Shown: positions 35,319-46,830, counted from the first letter of the stretch. The stretch: DNA of 58,577 nucleotides from an uncultured Nitrospira sp. (GCA_902500995.1 CABVSR010000025.1:1-58577); one strand, 5' to 3'. Notes: a model not told the origin generated them from the sequence alone. Program-made: numbers and translations.

Positions 35319-36620
35319 ATGCGTGTTGCCGAGTATCCCTGTGCCTGCTGGTGTCGCCTTCTTTCGGTCTGTGTTGCATGCTGTCTGATCGTGCTCTCGG
35401 TCCACGAAGGGTCGGTCGCAACCGCGGCGGACGGTCTAGCAGATGCCGGAACTGTCTTCGTCGAAACGGTCGACATTTCCGGATTGATCCATACGAAGCC
35501 GGAGACGCTTGTCCGGCTGCTGCCCCGGCCGCTTCCGGCCTCGTTCACCAAGGCTGAAATTGAAGAGTTCGAACGTCGCATTCGCAATCTCAGTCTTTTC
35601 GATCTGGTGCGTGTCGGCCGTGAGGGGGATCGTTTGACCCTGGCCGTCCAGGAAAAAATCACGCTGGCTCCGATCGTAGGATTCACGAGCGGCAGCAGCC
35701 TTCAGGATGTGAACGCGACCCTCGGCTTGGTCGAATACAACATCGGCGGAACGGGCACGCAACTCGGCGGGCAATTCAGTTACAGCCAGCGCGGCCCGAA
35801 CGTGGAGCTGTGGCTCGCGCAACATGCGCTCGAACCAGGCCGGTGGGCGAAGGAACTGAAGGGGGCCTATGCATCCAACGGCATTCGCTTTTCCGATTCA
35901 TCGACGTCCTGGACCAGGAACCGTCTCGGAGGAGAGTTTGAGATCAAGGGACCCTACGGCTACGGTTCCCCCCTGCGCTACGAAATCGTGCTCAGGACCT
36001 ACCACGAGTCGGTCCATGACGAAACGGGCGCGTCGAAGCCCCCGGTCGGCTACTATGTCGGCCTGATTCCTGAAATAACCTGGGACCGGTATCATTGGCA
36101 CGACCTGGTCCCCAAGGGCTACCGGATTACGCTGGAAGCTAAACCGGGATTCTTCTTCGGCGCCAATCAACAGCGGCATGAGATCGAGCTGCAATACCTA
36201 CAGGCAGTTCCGCTCGGTGCGACCACCGTCCTGATGGTCAACCAGGTGTTTGAAGCCGTCAATAACAGCGGCAATCCCAATCACAGTCTGCTCATCGGCA
36301 GCATCCGGGGGGTGCGGGGGCTTTCCGACAACCTCTATCGGACTCGCGCGCAAGGCTATGCCAACGTCGAACTGCGGCATGCCGTTCCGATCGCGGCGCG
36401 GTGGGCATTGCAAGGAGTCGTGTTTACAGATGTGGGAGGGTTTCAGTCGTTCGCGCCGGACGGCACAGTGAGGGATTGGAAGACGGCCGTCAATGCCGGG
36501 ACGGGCCTTCGCGTCGTCCCGACCTTCTTGTCCAACACCTTGTTGCGGGTGGATGCGGCCCGGCTCTTTTCGCCGGTCCAAAACTGGCTGGTTCAGGTCG
36601 GAATCACACAGTATTTCTAG
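35319..36620 (+). CDS. Omp85/BamA-like outer-membrane protein with a single POTRA
   Basis: 433 residues with GGAGGAGG before the ATG. After a signal peptide (ending near residue 38), one POTRA-like unit is seen (about 46-115: VDISGLIHTKPETLVRLL, LFDLVRVGREGDRLTLAV). The remainder is a beta barrel with the Bac_surface_Ag pattern (GLVEYNIGGTGTQLGGQFSY, GSIRGVRGLSDN, NVELRHAVPIAARWALQGVVF) and a C-terminal Phe as in proteins recognised by BamA. BamA proper has five POTRAs and about 800 residues, so this is a short relative that may export or insert a specific partner. It converges with the DUF2207 gene. Confidence 0.82.
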   Translation: MRVAEYPCACWCRLLSVCVACCLIVLSVHEGSVATAADGLADAGTVFVETVDISGLIHTKPETLVRLLPRPLPASFTKAEIEEFERRIRNLSLFDLVRVGREGDRLTLAVQEKITLAPIVGFTSGSSLQDVNATLGLVEYNIGGTGTQLGGQFSYSQRGPNVELWLAQHALEPGRWAKELKGAYASNGIRFSDSSTSWTRNRLGGEFEIKGPYGYGSPLRYEIVLRTYHESVHDETGASKPPVGYYVGLIPEITWDRYHWHDLVPKGYRITLEAKPGFFFGANQQRHEIELQYLQAVPLGATTVLMVNQVFEAVNNSGNPNHSLLIGSIRGVRGLSDNLYRTRAQGYANVELRHAVPIAARWALQGVVFTDVGGFQSFAPDGTVRDWKTAVNAGTGLRVVPTFLSNTLLRVDAARLFSPVQNWLVQVGITQYF

Positions 36621-36706
36621 AGAGGCCTGTCGATCGCACAGCAGCCGCGTGAACAGCAACGGCGGAGTATGGGGGGCCGCGGAGGTTCTCAGGTTCAGAG
36701 GGATCG

Positions 36707-38479
36707 TCAGAATCCCCGTCCTCCGCCGCCGCCGAAACCGCCGCCCGACGATCCGCCTCTGCTGAACCCGGAGCCGCCGGAACTGCGGGGCGCCGAGGTC
36801 ATCGTGGAACCGGTCCGTGACGCCATGTCGCTCATGCGGCTCGTGAATCCTCTGGTGTTGAAGTGCGCCAAGTCGCTGCCCTGGTACCAGGCCGGCGCCG
36901 TCAGAACGATCGACTCGAAGGCGCGCGCCCAATTCTTCTCCACGCCGAGGGCCATGGCATAGGGAAGAAATTTCTCGAACAGTTCGGGCGTCTTGATCAC
37001 CCGATCGAACCGGTCGGCCTCGACCCGCGCGAGAAATTCTTCAAACCCCAGCACGCCTTCCAGGGCCGCCGCGCCATGCTGTGTGCGAGCCGGCATGATG
37101 CGCCCGAACCCGGCGACGATCAGTCCCGAGAGCGTGCCGGACAGGAGGAAGGTCAACGGCGCGAGGCCCCAACGGTCGGCCAGCGCGGCGAGGCCGAAGG
37201 TCACAAGCATGCCGAAGATGAGGCCACCCACCAGATAACCCTGCTTCACGCGATCCGGTCGTTGACTGTAGTAGCGGCGAGTCTGCAAGGAATCAAAAAT
37301 CGCGTCGTGAATCGCCGGCAGAGATCTGTAGAACCGGTTTTCGAGTGCACTCAGCGCGACGTCGCCGGCCTCGCTGTCCTTGAACAGGGCTTCCAGCAGG
37401 AGCCGTTCGAAGGCGGGTAAGGCCGCCCAGTCCCCCCGCGGCTTCTCCGGATGAAACACATAATCCATGCTCGACCAGAGCCCGAACAGGTGCTCGGCCT
37501 TGCGCTCGGTGATCCGCAGGTACCCTCGCACCGCCAGGTCCACGAGGGTGGCCGTGAGATCGCGCGTGTCGGGGCTTTCATCCACGAGAGTGCCGACTTC
37601 CGCGGGTGTGAGTTGATCCGGTGGTTCATACCTGGCGGCGATCGGCCGGAGCCGCGGGTCCTTTCCCCTGGTGGACCAGAGGTAAGACATCACGACGAAC
37701 ACGAGCATCGGGATGGCCAAGGGCCAATTGCTCACGAGCGCGATGCGGGTATGGTCGATGAGGGTAGGGGCGGCCACCAGGCCCTTGTCCCAGCCGACCA
37801 CGGCGGTAAGCCCTTCACGAAAGCCGAGCGGGCGCGTCATCCTCATTTCGATGCCGGAGCCGAGAATCGTCACCGTCGCCGCCTGCTCGCGTGCGCCGTA
37901 AGCCCCCGTGAAGGCCTGGGCGCGTACGCCCGTCGCCTGCGGGGGCAGGATGATGCGCACGGAAGCCTGCTCGATGGGCACATCCCACTCATCCCCGGTG
38001 ACGTTCCAATACAACTCGTCGTGGTCTTCAAAGAACTTCAGCCCGTTGCGGACCAGGTATTTCAAGACAAACGTGCGGGTCGCGTCCGTCGCGCCGGGAA
38101 TCCAGATGCGGAAGTTCCGGTAGTGCCGCTCCCGGCCGCTCTCGAATCTGAGCGGAGTGCCCTGTTCGTCCGTGACCGAGACGCGATCCAGCAACAGCCT
38201 ATAGTTAAAGCCTTGCGGGGTGCGGTATTCGATGGGAATCAGCCGCTCGATGCCGTTCCATGATCCTTCGAAGCGTGGGCTGACGGTTTCCGTGACGAGC
38301 AACTCGCCGCCGGACAGGACTTGCAGCTCCACGTCGAAGCGGCTGAGCACGAATGATCGCGCATCCGCCGGAAGCGAGGAGCCGAAGACGAACAGGAAAA
38401 GGAAAGCCACGATGAGGCCGTGAGCGACAGGCCGTGACATTCGTCCGGCATGTCTCATCGGCCCGGCGGGGACGCCCAC
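36707..38479 (-). CDS. DUF2207 membrane protein
   Basis: 590 residues. The GTG start is separated by one base from the LemA stop; an ATG at 38458 is an alternative. A signal peptide (GLIVAFLFLFVFGSSLPADA) is followed by the DUF2207 outer domain (about 45-250: FDVELQVLSGGELLVTETVS, GIERLIPIEYRTPQG). One membrane helix (about 255-275), a cytosolic domain, two further helices (about 425-465) and a glycine-rich tail (SGGGFGGGGGRGF) complete it. DUF2207 and LemA genes are often neighbours; function is not established. Confidence 0.85.
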   Translation of the reverse strand: MGVPAGPMRHAGRMSRPVAHGLIVAFLFLFVFGSSLPADARSFVLSRFDVELQVLSGGELLVTETVSPRFEGSWNGIERLIPIEYRTPQGFNYRLLLDRVSVTDEQGTPLRFESGRERHYRNFRIWIPGATDATRTFVLKYLVRNGLKFFEDHDELYWNVTGDEWDVPIEQASVRIILPPQATGVRAQAFTGAYGAREQAATVTILGSGIEMRMTRPLGFREGLTAVVGWDKGLVAAPTLIDHTRIALVSNWPLAIPMLVFVVMSYLWSTRGKDPRLRPIAARYEPPDQLTPAEVGTLVDESPDTRDLTATLVDLAVRGYLRITERKAEHLFGLWSSMDYVFHPEKPRGDWAALPAFERLLLEALFKDSEAGDVALSALENRFYRSLPAIHDAIFDSLQTRRYYSQRPDRVKQGYLVGGLIFGMLVTFGLAALADRWGLAPLTFLLSGTLSGLIVAGFGRIMPARTQHGAAALEGVLGFEEFLARVEADRFDRVIKTPELFEKFLPYAMALGVEKNWARAFESIVLTAPAWYQGSDLAHFNTRGFTSRMSDMASRTGSTMTSAPRSSGGSGFSRGGSSGGGFGGGGGRGF

Positions 38480-38480
38480 G

Positions 38481-39029
38481 TTAGAACTGCACCTTCGGCG
38501 GCTCGCGTTGACTGGTCTCCGTCAGCTCGAAAAATTGGCGGCCGGTAAAGTGAAACCACCCGGCAATGAAGTTGGTGGGCACTTCTTGTGTTTTCGCATT
38601 GTAGTCGCGAACCACGGCGTTGTAATAGCGCCGGGCGTTCTGGAGGGCGTCTTCGATCTGGTTCAAGCTGCCTTGAAGTTGATTGAATGCCTCCACCGCC
38701 CGCAATTGCGGATAGGCTTCGGCCAGGGCGAAGAGGGATTTGAGCGACTGGCTGAGCTGATTTTCCGCCGCGGCCTTGTCTTGCGGACCCTGGGCCGACA
38801 TGGCCTTGGCCCGGGCGTTGATCACGGCCTCCAAGGCGCCCTTTTCATGGGTGGCGTAGGCCTTGACGGTTTCGACGAGGTTGGGGATCAGGTCGTAGCG
38901 GCGCTTCAACTGGACATCGATGTCGGCCCAGGCGCTGTCGCCGGCGGCGCGAAGCCGGACCAGCGAGTTATACATTCCGATACCGGTAAGCACCAGGAGA
39001 AGCAGCGCGGCAAGAATCATCCAGCCCAT
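38481..39029 (-). CDS. lemA: LemA family protein
   Basis: 182 residues from the Met at 39029 (AGGGAG upstream). One N-terminal helix (WMILAALLLLVLTGIGMYN) anchors it; the LemA signature follows: SAWADIDVQLKRRYDLIPNL, VETVKAYATHEKGALEAVIN, LKSLFALAEAYPQLRA and ARRYYNAVVRDYNAKTQEVP. The N-terminus would face outside and the helical bundle the periplasm. First gene of a two-gene unit with DUF2207. Confidence 0.92.
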   Translation of the reverse strand: MGWMILAALLLLVLTGIGMYNSLVRLRAAGDSAWADIDVQLKRRYDLIPNLVETVKAYATHEKGALEAVINARAKAMSAQGPQDKAAAENQLSQSLKSLFALAEAYPQLRAVEAFNQLQGSLNQIEDALQNARRYYNAVVRDYNAKTQEVPTNFIAGWFHFTGRQFFELTETSQREPPKVQF

Positions 39030-39342
39030 GGGTGGCTCCCTGTGAGATGAGGTGCGAACGATTCGGCGGATGATAACGTGACCGTCGAACCCTGTAAAGC
39101 AACGGAAGGACTTTCGACCGGCCGCCGGCATTCAGTTGCGTCTCGCTTCCGTCCGGAGGTCGTTGTATAATTCTCCTTCCGGTTCTCCTACCGCCTATTA
39201 CGTATACCGGATCCTGTGAGGCAGTTCTCCGGTCGGCGATCCAGGGAGACGAGACCATGCGTTCGCGACTTCGGTTCCAAGGGCCAACGCCCGTTTTCCT
39301 GCCGCATGCCGGCATGCAGCCTATCTGCGCGGAGGGAATGCC
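39030..39342. other. Divergent intergenic region, 313 bp
   Basis: Upstream regions of lemA (minus) and the large kinase gene (plus). A consensus -10 box TATAAT is at 39166-39171 on the plus strand, but no good -35 box sits 16-18 bases before it. No gene seen. Confidence 0.4.
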
Positions 39343-42300
39343 ATGAGCGCCGCACCGAGAGATGACATGGGGGAAGCACATCCAACCGTGCCTGCGCCAC
39401 CGGCTGTTCTGCTGGTGGACGAAGCTGGGGCCAATCTGGCGACGCTGCGCGACGCGGTGCGGAGCGAAGCGGTCGAGCTGCTGTACGCCCAGTCCGCCAC
39501 GGAAGGCTTTCACCTCCTGCGAGATCGCGAGGTGGCGCTCGCGGTCGTGAACCTCTGCCTCCCGGGGACAGACGGGTTCCGCTTCGCGGAGCTGTTGCGA
39601 GGCTCCGAGTGCACGCGCCATGTGCCGCTGATCTTCATCACGGCGAGCGGCGAGGAAGAAAAGCGCACCTTTCAGGGCTATGAGGCGGGAGCCGTGGACT
39701 ACTTGTATCTCCCGATCAATCCCGAGATGTTGCGCGGCAAGGTCCGGGTATTCCTCGATTTGAACCGGCAGCGGCAGGAATTGCTGCGGCAACGCGATGC
39801 CTTGCAGACGGCACTCGATGACCAGCAGCGGACCCAGGCGCAGTTGCAGGCCGGCGAAGAGCGGTACCGGCTTGCGTTGGCCGCCACGCGCGACGCCGTG
39901 TGGGTGTGGAACGTGGAAACCGACAGCCAGGTGTGGAACCAAGCCGGCGCCGACCTGTTCGGATGGACCGATATCGTCGAGCAGCCGCAGTCGGCGCAGT
40001 GGTGGGTCGATCGGGTACATCCGGAGGATCGTGATCGTGTGGGCCGAGTGTTTCACGCAGCGCTCGCTGATCCGTCGGTCACCCGCTGGGCGGACGAATA
40101 TCGGTTTCTCAAGCGCGATGGGAGTTACGCCTGGGTCCTGGATCGCGGGTACTTGGTGCGCGACGAGCGGGGCCTGGCCCTGCGCGCCGTCGGCGCCATG
40201 CAGGACATCAGCGAACGCAAGCGCGCCCAGGAAGTCTCCTCCCATCTCGCCGCCGTGGTCGGTTCGTCGTTCGATGCCATCGTGAGCCAAACTCTGGATG
40301 GTCTGGTCACCAGTTGGAATGCGGCGGCTGAACGCATGTTCGGTTACTCTGCCGCAGAGATGATCGGTCACACCGTCTACCGGCTCATCCCCCCCGAGTT
40401 ACAGAATGAAGAACCGCAGATCCTCGAACGGATATCACGCGGGGAAAGCATTCATCACTACGAGACCCTCCGCGTGACCAAGGACGGCCGGCGCCTAGAC
40501 CTGTCGTTGACCATTTCGCCGATCAAGGATTCCGAGGGCCGCATCACCGGCGTCTCCAAGATCGCGCGGGACGTGACGGAACAGACCAGGCAGCGGGCCG
40601 CGTTGAGTGAAAGCGAGGAACGGTTTCGCGCCCTGGCCGACCAGATGTCCCAGTTGGCCTGGATGATGGACGAAACCGGCTGGGTCTACTGGTTCAATCA
40701 GCGGTGGTATGAGTACACCGGCACGACGTTCGAAACCATGCAGGGATGGGGCTGGCAACAGGTGCACCATCCGGACCACCGGGAGCGCGTGATCGTCGGC
40801 AAACGTCGGTCGATCGAAACGGGCGAGCCCTGGGACGAAACCTTTCCCTTGCGCGGAAAGGACGGCGAGTACCGCTGGTTTCTGACGCGCGCGGTGCCGA
40901 TTCGCGACGGCCGGGGGCGCATCGTCCGCTGGTTCGGCACCAACACCGATATCACCGATCGCAAGCGAGCGGAGGAAGAATTGCGGGCGCGCGAGCGGCT
41001 GTTGAACGCCGTCTTTAAACAGCAGTTCGCCTTCAGCGCCCTGCTGACGACCGAGGGGCGAGTCGTGCGGATCAGCGACTCGGTGGCCCGCAACCATCAG
41101 GGATCGGCCCTGTCGCCGGAACAACTCGTCGGAAGCCGCTTCGTCGATGCGCCCTGGTGGCGGGACGAGCCGGCGACCCTGCAGGAATGGACGCGGCAGT
41201 TGGCCGAAGCGCCGGCCCATGCCGGTCCCGTGCGCGGCGAGGGCGCCTACCGATTGCCGGACGGTACCTGGCGCTATTCGCTGAATAGCGTGACTGCGCT
41301 ACGCGACGAGAAGGGCCAAGTGGAATATTTGCTGGCCGAAGGCGTGGACATCACGCCGCAGAAGCTGGCGGAGCGGGCCTTGCGCGAGAGTGAAACGCGG
41401 TTCCGTGAATTGGTGGACCGGTCGCCCTTCGGCATTTACGTGGTCGATGCGGAATTCCGCATCGCGCACATGAACGAGGCGGGGCAGCAGGGCGCATTCC
41501 ACAACGTGCGGCCGGTGATCGGGCGCGACTTCGGCGAGGCCATGCGCACGCTCTGGCCCGAGCCCGTGGCGGCTGAGATCATCGGATTGTTCCGCCGGAC
41601 GCTCGACACCGGAATCCCGTATCGATCGCGTGACTTTGTGAACCCGCGCGCCGACGTGGATCAAACGGAAGGCTACGAGTGGGAGCTGCACCGGCTGACG
41701 TTGCCGGACGGCCGGCACGGCGTCGTCTGTTACTACTACGATTCGACCAGGCTCAAGATGGCAGAGAGCGCTTTGCGCGAGAGCGGGGAGCGGTTGCGCA
41801 GCGCGATGGCGGCGGGCGACATGGGCGCCTGGGATATCGATCTCGCCACCGGCGCGGTCACCTGGGATGCCCAGCAGTATCACATTTTCGGATTATCGCC
41901 TGAGCGATCGCCCGTGGATATGGACGCCTTCTGGCGGCTCGTACATCCGGACGATCTGGAGCGGGCGAAACAGGCGGCTGCCGAGGCCGAGCGGAGCGGC
42001 CGGTTCGCGGCCGAGTTCCGGATCATCCGACCGGACGGCGGCGTCAGATGGATCGCCGGGCGCGGGGCCGTGGTCGCGCATGGCGGGAATGGCTCGCCCC
42101 GCATGATCGGCATCAATTACGATGTGACCGAACGGAAGCGGCATGAGTCGTTGTCCGCGGAGCAGCGACACTTGCTGGAACTGATCGCCACGAACCGGCC
42201 CATCGGGGAGTGCCTGGAGGCGCTGACAGGCGCGGTCACGCGCTTGGAGCCGAATGCCCGCGCGGCCTTGCTCACGGTGGATGCGGAGCGCTCCGCGATG

Positions 42301-43899
42301 ACCCACACCTTTTCGGCATTCCTGCCGCCGTCGTTTGGCCAGGCGATCAGCGGCGCACCGGTCGGCGAATCGCCGATCGGTACTTGCGGCACGGCGATCT
42401 TCACCGGCCTCCCCATCACCTGCCCGAATGTCGAACGGGAGGGCCCCTGGTCCTCCATGTGGAGGACGCTGTGCCTGGCGCATGGCATCAAAGCCTGCCA
42501 TTCGCAGCCTGTATTCGGCCATGAGGGCAAGGCCATCGCCTCATTTTTCGTCTGCCTGGCCGAGGCGAGGGAGCCGAATGCCTGGGAACGGCGCCTCGCC
42601 GAGTTCGGGGCGCATCTGGCCGGGATCGTCCTGGAACGCGATCGCGTCGCCAAGGCCTTACGCGAGAGCCAGGAGCGATTGCAGGCGGCGGCGGCCGAAC
42701 TGGAAAAGCGGGTTGCGGAGCGAACGAAGGATCTTTCCCGCTCACAGGCCGATCTGCGGGCGCTGGCAACCGAACTGAATTTGGCCGAGCAACGCGAGCG
42801 CAAGCGTCTGGCGGGCGAGCTGCACGACCATTTGCAGCAGATGCTGGTGTATGGAAAGTTGCAGGTGGGGCACGGAAAGCGCCAGGCCGCGGAGGTGCCG
42901 GCTTGCGCCGAAGCGATGGACAAGGTCGACAGCATGTTGTCGGAGGCGCTGACCTATACGCGGACGCTGGTGGCGGAATTGAGCCCGCCCGTCCTGCGGG
43001 AGCATGGACTCGCCGCCGGCTTGCGATGGCTCGCGGAGTACATGGAGCGGCTCGAACTGACCGTCACGGTCGCGGCCCCGGACGAGCCGGGTCCGGCGTT
43101 GCCGGAAGATCGGGTGATGTTGCTGTTTCAATCGGTGCGTGAATTGCTGGTGAATGTGTCCAAACATGCCGGCACGGGGAAGGCTGAATTGGTTGTGTCT
43201 CAGGAAGATGACGCCTTGACCATCGTGGTTCGCGACAGCGGGCAGGGGTTCGATCTCGCGGCTGCCGCGGCGGCGGCTGCCGAACAGCCTCGTGGCGGAC
43301 TCTCCTCGAAGTTCGGGCTGTTCAGCATCAGGGAACGCATGCAGGCCATGGGTGGCGCCTTTACGATCCAGTCCGCGCCCGGGCAGGGGACGACGGCCAC
43401 CTTGATACTCCCTTTCTCATCCGATCGCGCTCAGGATGAACGTGCGGTCGAGACCGCAGGAGGTAGGAGCGCGCGAGCTAACCAGCCCGCCCCGCAGTCG
43501 AGGACGATCCGTGTCCTGCTGGTTGATGATCACAAGATGGTGCGGCAGGGCCTGCGCGCCGTTTTGGAAGCCTATCCCGACATCGAATTGGTGGGCGAGG
43601 CCAGCAACGGCGAAGAGGCGGTCGCGATGGCGGAACGGTTGCAGCCCGCGGCGATCGTCATGGACATCAGCATGCCCAGGATGAACGGGATCCAGGCCAC
43701 CGGCTTGATCACCTCGCGCCATCCCGGCATGCAGGTCATCGGCTTATCGGTGAATGCGGGCGAGGAAAATCAAACGGCCATGCTCCGGGCCGGTGCGTAC
43801 CGGCTGCTGACCAAAGAAGCGGCCGTGGAGCAATTGTATGGAGCGATCAAGGAAGCCGTGACCTCCATCCGACCCCGTCCACTGCGGGAGATGCCGTAA
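39343..43899 (+). CDS. Multi-PAS/GAF hybrid histidine kinase with N-terminal pseudo-receiver
   Basis: 1518 residues, no membrane segments. Order: receiver-like domain (20-140), then about six PAS domains (roughly 165-320, 300-425, 425-550, 550-685, 685-810, 815-930), GAF (940-1110), coiled coil, HisKA_3 with [16 protein letters not shown], a HATPase with a [14 protein letters not shown] box, and a NarL-type receiver ([31 protein letters not shown]). The first receiver has Asn70 where the phospho-Asp should be and Leu123 at the conserved Lys, so it cannot be phosphorylated normally. The last receiver is intact but has no DNA-binding domain. The next gene is a sigma-54 activator; a functional link is possible. 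Confidence 0.9.
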   Translation: MSAAPRDDMGEAHPTVPAPPAVLLVDEAGANLATLRDAVRSEAVELLYAQSATEGFHLLRDREVALAVVNLCLPGTDGFRFAELLRGSECTRHVPLIFITASGEEEKRTFQGYEAGAVDYLYLPINPEMLRGKVRVFLDLNRQRQELLRQRDALQTALDDQQRTQAQLQAGEERYRLALAATRDAVWVWNVETDSQVWNQAGADLFGWTDIVEQPQSAQWWVDRVHPEDRDRVGRVFHAALADPSVTRWADEYRFLKRDGSYAWVLDRGYLVRDERGLALRAVGAMQDISERKRAQEVSSHLAAVVGSSFDAIVSQTLDGLVTSWNAAAERMFGYSAAEMIGHTVYRLIPPELQNEEPQILERISRGESIHHYETLRVTKDGRRLDLSLTISPIKDSEGRITGVSKIARDVTEQTRQRAALSESEERFRALADQMSQLAWMMDETGWVYWFNQRWYEYTGTTFETMQGWGWQQVHHPDHRERVIVGKRRSIETGEPWDETFPLRGKDGEYRWFLTRAVPIRDGRGRIVRWFGTNTDITDRKRAEEELRARERLLNAVFKQQFAFSALLTTEGRVVRISDSVARNHQGSALSPEQLVGSRFVDAPWWRDEPATLQEWTRQLAEAPAHAGPVRGEGAYRLPDGTWRYSLNSVTALRDEKGQVEYLLAEGVDITPQKLAERALRESETRFRELVDRSPFGIYVVDAEFRIAHMNEAGQQGAFHNVRPVIGRDFGEAMRTLWPEPVAAEIIGLFRRTLDTGIPYRSRDFVNPRADVDQTEGYEWELHRLTLPDGRHGVVCYYYDSTRLKMAESALRESGERLRSAMAAGDMGAWDIDLATGAVTWDAQQYHIFGLSPERSPVDMDAFWRLVHPDDLERAKQAAAEAERSGRFAAEFRIIRPDGGVRWIAGRGAVVAHGGNGSPRMIGINYDVTERKRHESLSAEQRHLLELIATNRPIGECLEALTGAVTRLEPNARAALLTVDAERSAMTHTFSAFLPPSFGQAISGAPVGESPIGTCGTAIFTGLPITCPNVEREGPWSSMWRTLCLAHGIKACHSQPVFGHEGKAIASFFVCLAEAREPNAWERRLAEFGAHLAGIVLERDRVAKALRESQERLQAAAAELEKRVAERTKDLSRSQADLRALATELNLAEQRERKRLAGELHDHLQQMLVYGKLQVGHGKRQAAEVPACAEAMDKVDSMLSEALTYTRTLVAELSPPVLREHGLAAGLRWLAEYMERLELTVTVAAPDEPGPALPEDRVMLLFQSVRELLVNVSKHAGTGKAELVVSQEDDALTIVVRDSGQGFDLAAAAAAAAEQPRGGLSSKFGLFSIRERMQAMGGAFTIQSAPGQGTTATLILPFSSDRAQDERAVETAGGRSARANQPAPQSRTIRVLLVDDHKMVRQGLRAVLEAYPDIELVGEASNGEEAVAMAERLQPAAIVMDISMPRMNGIQATGLITSRHPGMQVIGLSVNAGEENQTAMLRAGAYRLLTKEAAVEQLYGAIKEAVTSIRPRPLREMP

Positions 43900-43937
43900 G
43901 CCGCCGGTTGAGCCGGCCCACACAACAAGAGGCAGGG

Positions 43938-43968
43938 TTGCGCAAGCCCCAGGGCGGGGGCTTATACT
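43938..43968 (+). promoter_or_regulatory. Possible promoter giving a leaderless transcript
   Basis: TATACT at 43963 ends 7 bases before the ATG at 43976, with TTGCGC upstream at a long 19-base spacing. No Shine-Dalgarno sequence precedes the ATG. Confidence 0.35.
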
Positions 43969-43975
43969 GGTTCCC

Positions 43976-46576
43976 ATGTCTCACACCGTCACAACGCCGG
44001 TGGATCTGCCCGAGTCGGATTACCGCTCGGCTTTGCTCCAGGTGGCGGAGGTCATCGCCACCCATCGCGATCTCCCCTCGCTCTTTCGCGATCTCGCCCA
44101 GCGCCTGCCTGCCGTCGCTTCCTTCGACTTCATCGGGCTCGTGCTCCACGATCAGACCAAGCAGGTCATGAAGGTGCATGTGCTGGAGACGGCCGGGGCG
44201 CAGGGCGTCACGAAGCCCCTCGATGGCATGGAAATTCCCATGGAGGAGTCCGCCAGCGGCTGGGTGTGGGAACACCAGCGGCCCTTGACGATCCCCTCCC
44301 TGGCCCACGAATCCCGGTACAAGCCCGGCATGAGCGCGCTCCTCAGTATCGGCGTCCAGTCCCTCTACCTCTGCCCCCTTACCACCGCCATGCGGCGTCT
44401 CGGCGCCATCGGGTTCGGCAGTGTGCGTCCCGAGGCGTTCAGTGACGGGGATGTAGAGTTTCTCAACCAGGTCGCCAAACTGGTGGCGGTGGCCGTGGAC
44501 AATGTGCTGCATCACCGGGCCTTGCGAGAGGAGAGGGACCGGCTGCAATTGTTGCTGGATGTGACGGAATCCATCGCCTCGCAGCGGGACCTGACCCTGC
44601 TGCTGGAAGACTTGGCGAAGCGGCTGCCCCAGGTGGTTCCGTTCGATTTCATCAATGCCGTGCTCCACGATCCGGCGCGCCAGGTCATGCGGTTGTGGCT
44701 GCTGGTTACCTCGGAGCCATCGACCATCCATCCGGGTCTCGAAACGCCCATCGAGGAATCGCCCGGCGGCTTGGTGTGGAAAACCCAGCAACCGTTGACG
44801 GTGCACGATGTGGAGCAGGAGACTCGTTTCCCCGGCTTGATGGCGCTGTTCCGGGAAAACGGCGTGCGGTCGTTTTGTGTCGTCCCGCTCACGACGGCGC
44901 AACGCCGGCTGGGCGCCATGGGGTTCGGCAGCCTCCAGCCGCGGGTCTATGAGAAACACGAAATTGCCCTCATGCAGCAGGTGGCCAAGCAGGTGGCGGT
45001 GGCCCTCGACAATGCGCTCAACGGCGAGATGGCCCTGACCTATCAGGGAGAACTCACGCGGGAACGCGACCGCCAGCGCCTGCTGCTCGAAGTCAACAAC
45101 GCGGTGGTGTCCCACCTGGATCTCGATCAGCTGTTTCCTGCGGTGAGCGCCTGTTTGCGCCGGGTCATTCAGCACGACGGCTCGAGCCTGCTGCTCTGCA
45201 ATGAGGAGACGGGGCGGTGGCGCATTCACGTGCTGGATTTCGACCGCAATGAAAGCTTCATCGAGGAAGGGCGGATCGAAGAGAGTTCGCGTTCGCCTTC
45301 CTGCCAGGCGATCACGACCGGACAAGCGGCCGTGTTCGGGGAAAATGAGCTCCGCGCCATGGCCGCCTCTTCTCCTATGGCGCAGGAACTGGTGGACTTC
45401 GGCGCCAAGTCGTTTTGTTCCCTGCCGTTGCTATCGAACCGGCATAGCCTCGGCGCCTTGAATGTCTGCCGGCGCTGCGAGGGCGGATTCAGCCCGGAGG
45501 ATGTGCAACTCCTCGCGCAGGTGGCGCAGCAGGTCGCCATCGCCGTGGACAACGCGCTCGCCTTCCGGGAGATCGCCGCGCTGAAGGACAAACTCGCCAA
45601 AGAGAAGGTCTATCTCGAAGAAGAAATCCAGACGGCCTACAACTTCGAGGAAATCGTCGGCGACAGCCGGGTCTTGGAGCAGGTGCTCAAGCAGGTTCAG
45701 ACCGTCGCAGCCACCGATTCCACGGTGCTCATCCTCGGTGAAACCGGCAGCGGGAAAGAGTTGATCGCGCGCGCCTTGCACAATCTCAGCACCAGGAAAG
45801 AACGCACCTTCGTCAAGCTGAACTGCGCCGCCATTCCCACCGGCCTGCTGGAGAGCGAACTGTTCGGGCACGAGAAGGGCGCCTTTACGGGGGCCATTGC
45901 GACGAAGATCGGGCGGTTCGAATTGGCCGACGGCGGGACGATTTTTCTGGATGAGGTGGGGGAAATCCCGTTGGAACTCCAAGTAAAGCTCTTGCGCGTG
46001 TTGCAGGAGCAGGAGTTCGAGCGGCTCGGCAGCACGCGCACCATTCGCGTCAATGTCCGGGTGATTGCCGCGACCAACCGGGATCTCGACCAGATGGTCG
46101 AACAGCAGAAGTTTCGGGGCGATTTGTACTACCGGCTGAAAGTCTTCCCCATTATCATGCCGCCTTTGCGCGAACGGGCGGAGGATGTGCCCGCACTCGT
46201 GCGCCATTTCGTGCAAAAATTTTCGGCGCGGATGAAAAAGCGGATTGAAACCGTTCCGACGGAGGCGATGCAGGCGCTCCGACTGTATCCCTGGCCCGGC
46301 AATGTCCGGGAGCTGGAGAATTTCATCGAACGTGCGGTGATTCTCTCGTCCGGATCGGAACTGTTCGTGCCCACGGCGGAATTGAAACGACCGTCACCCC
46401 TGCCCAACGGGTCGGCCACCACGCTCGAGGCAGCGGAGCGCGACCATATCGTCAAGGCGCTCCAGGACACGCAGTGGGTCATCGGCGGCTCGTCAGGCGC
46501 CGCCGCCCGCTTGGGCATGAAGCGCACCACCCTGCAATCGAAGATGCAAAAACTCGGCATCACCCGTCCCCGGTAG
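43976..46576 (+). CDS. Sigma-54-dependent activator with three GAF domains (FhlA-like)
   Basis: 866 residues. Three GAF domains (about 10-190, 195-360, 380-545); the first two are clearly duplicates (RDLxxLxxDLAxRLPxV, [50 protein letters not shown]). A short coiled linker leads to the AAA+ domain: Walker A GETGSGKE near 588, the sigma-54 contact loop GAFTGA near 635, Walker [12 protein letters not shown], and the arginine-finger region. A Fis-type helix-turn-helix ([20 protein letters not shown]) ends the protein. It has no receiver domain, so control is by ligands of the GAF domains. Its targets are unknown. Confidence 0.95.
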   Translation: MSHTVTTPVDLPESDYRSALLQVAEVIATHRDLPSLFRDLAQRLPAVASFDFIGLVLHDQTKQVMKVHVLETAGAQGVTKPLDGMEIPMEESASGWVWEHQRPLTIPSLAHESRYKPGMSALLSIGVQSLYLCPLTTAMRRLGAIGFGSVRPEAFSDGDVEFLNQVAKLVAVAVDNVLHHRALREERDRLQLLLDVTESIASQRDLTLLLEDLAKRLPQVVPFDFINAVLHDPARQVMRLWLLVTSEPSTIHPGLETPIEESPGGLVWKTQQPLTVHDVEQETRFPGLMALFRENGVRSFCVVPLTTAQRRLGAMGFGSLQPRVYEKHEIALMQQVAKQVAVALDNALNGEMALTYQGELTRERDRQRLLLEVNNAVVSHLDLDQLFPAVSACLRRVIQHDGSSLLLCNEETGRWRIHVLDFDRNESFIEEGRIEESSRSPSCQAITTGQAAVFGENELRAMAASSPMAQELVDFGAKSFCSLPLLSNRHSLGALNVCRRCEGGFSPEDVQLLAQVAQQVAIAVDNALAFREIAALKDKLAKEKVYLEEEIQTAYNFEEIVGDSRVLEQVLKQVQTVAATDSTVLILGETGSGKELIARALHNLSTRKERTFVKLNCAAIPTGLLESELFGHEKGAFTGAIATKIGRFELADGGTIFLDEVGEIPLELQVKLLRVLQEQEFERLGSTRTIRVNVRVIAATNRDLDQMVEQQKFRGDLYYRLKVFPIIMPPLRERAEDVPALVRHFVQKFSARMKKRIETVPTEAMQALRLYPWPGNVRELENFIERAVILSSGSELFVPTAELKRPSPLPNGSATTLEAAERDHIVKALQDTQWVIGGSSGAAARLGMKRTTLQSKMQKLGITRPR

Positions 46577-46665
46577 TCTTCCGCCTCTTCCTTCACAAGT
46601 TCCATCTTCGTGCCGACTATCAGGCAGATGCCGGAATGTCGGCGCGCCGTGATCGGCACTGACCG

Positions 46666-46704
46666 TTTCGACAGGGCTCAGGATAATCGGAGCCTGTCTC
46701 GAAA
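46666..46704. repeat. REP-like palindromic unit
   Basis: TTTCGACAGGGCTC, a 10-base loop, then GAGCCTGTCTCGAAA form an imperfect stem. The core resembles the TTCGACAGGCTCAGG-type repeats scattered in many bacterial genomes. Lies between the sigma-54 activator and the DedA-rhodanese gene. Confidence 0.45.
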
Positions 46705-46830
46705 TCCCGCATTCCACCGCTGTTTCGTGCTGAACAGGTCCTGCCATTCCTGCTGGAACAACCTGTGCTTATATTCCGCCTGTCCTGCCTGCATCACGGC
46801 GATGTCGAAACAAACCGGCAAGGAGCGGCC

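Noticed and set aside
38968-40371. 467-codon minus-strand frame
   Set aside because: Antisense to the multi-PAS kinase and partly to the intergenic region; composition of a shadow.
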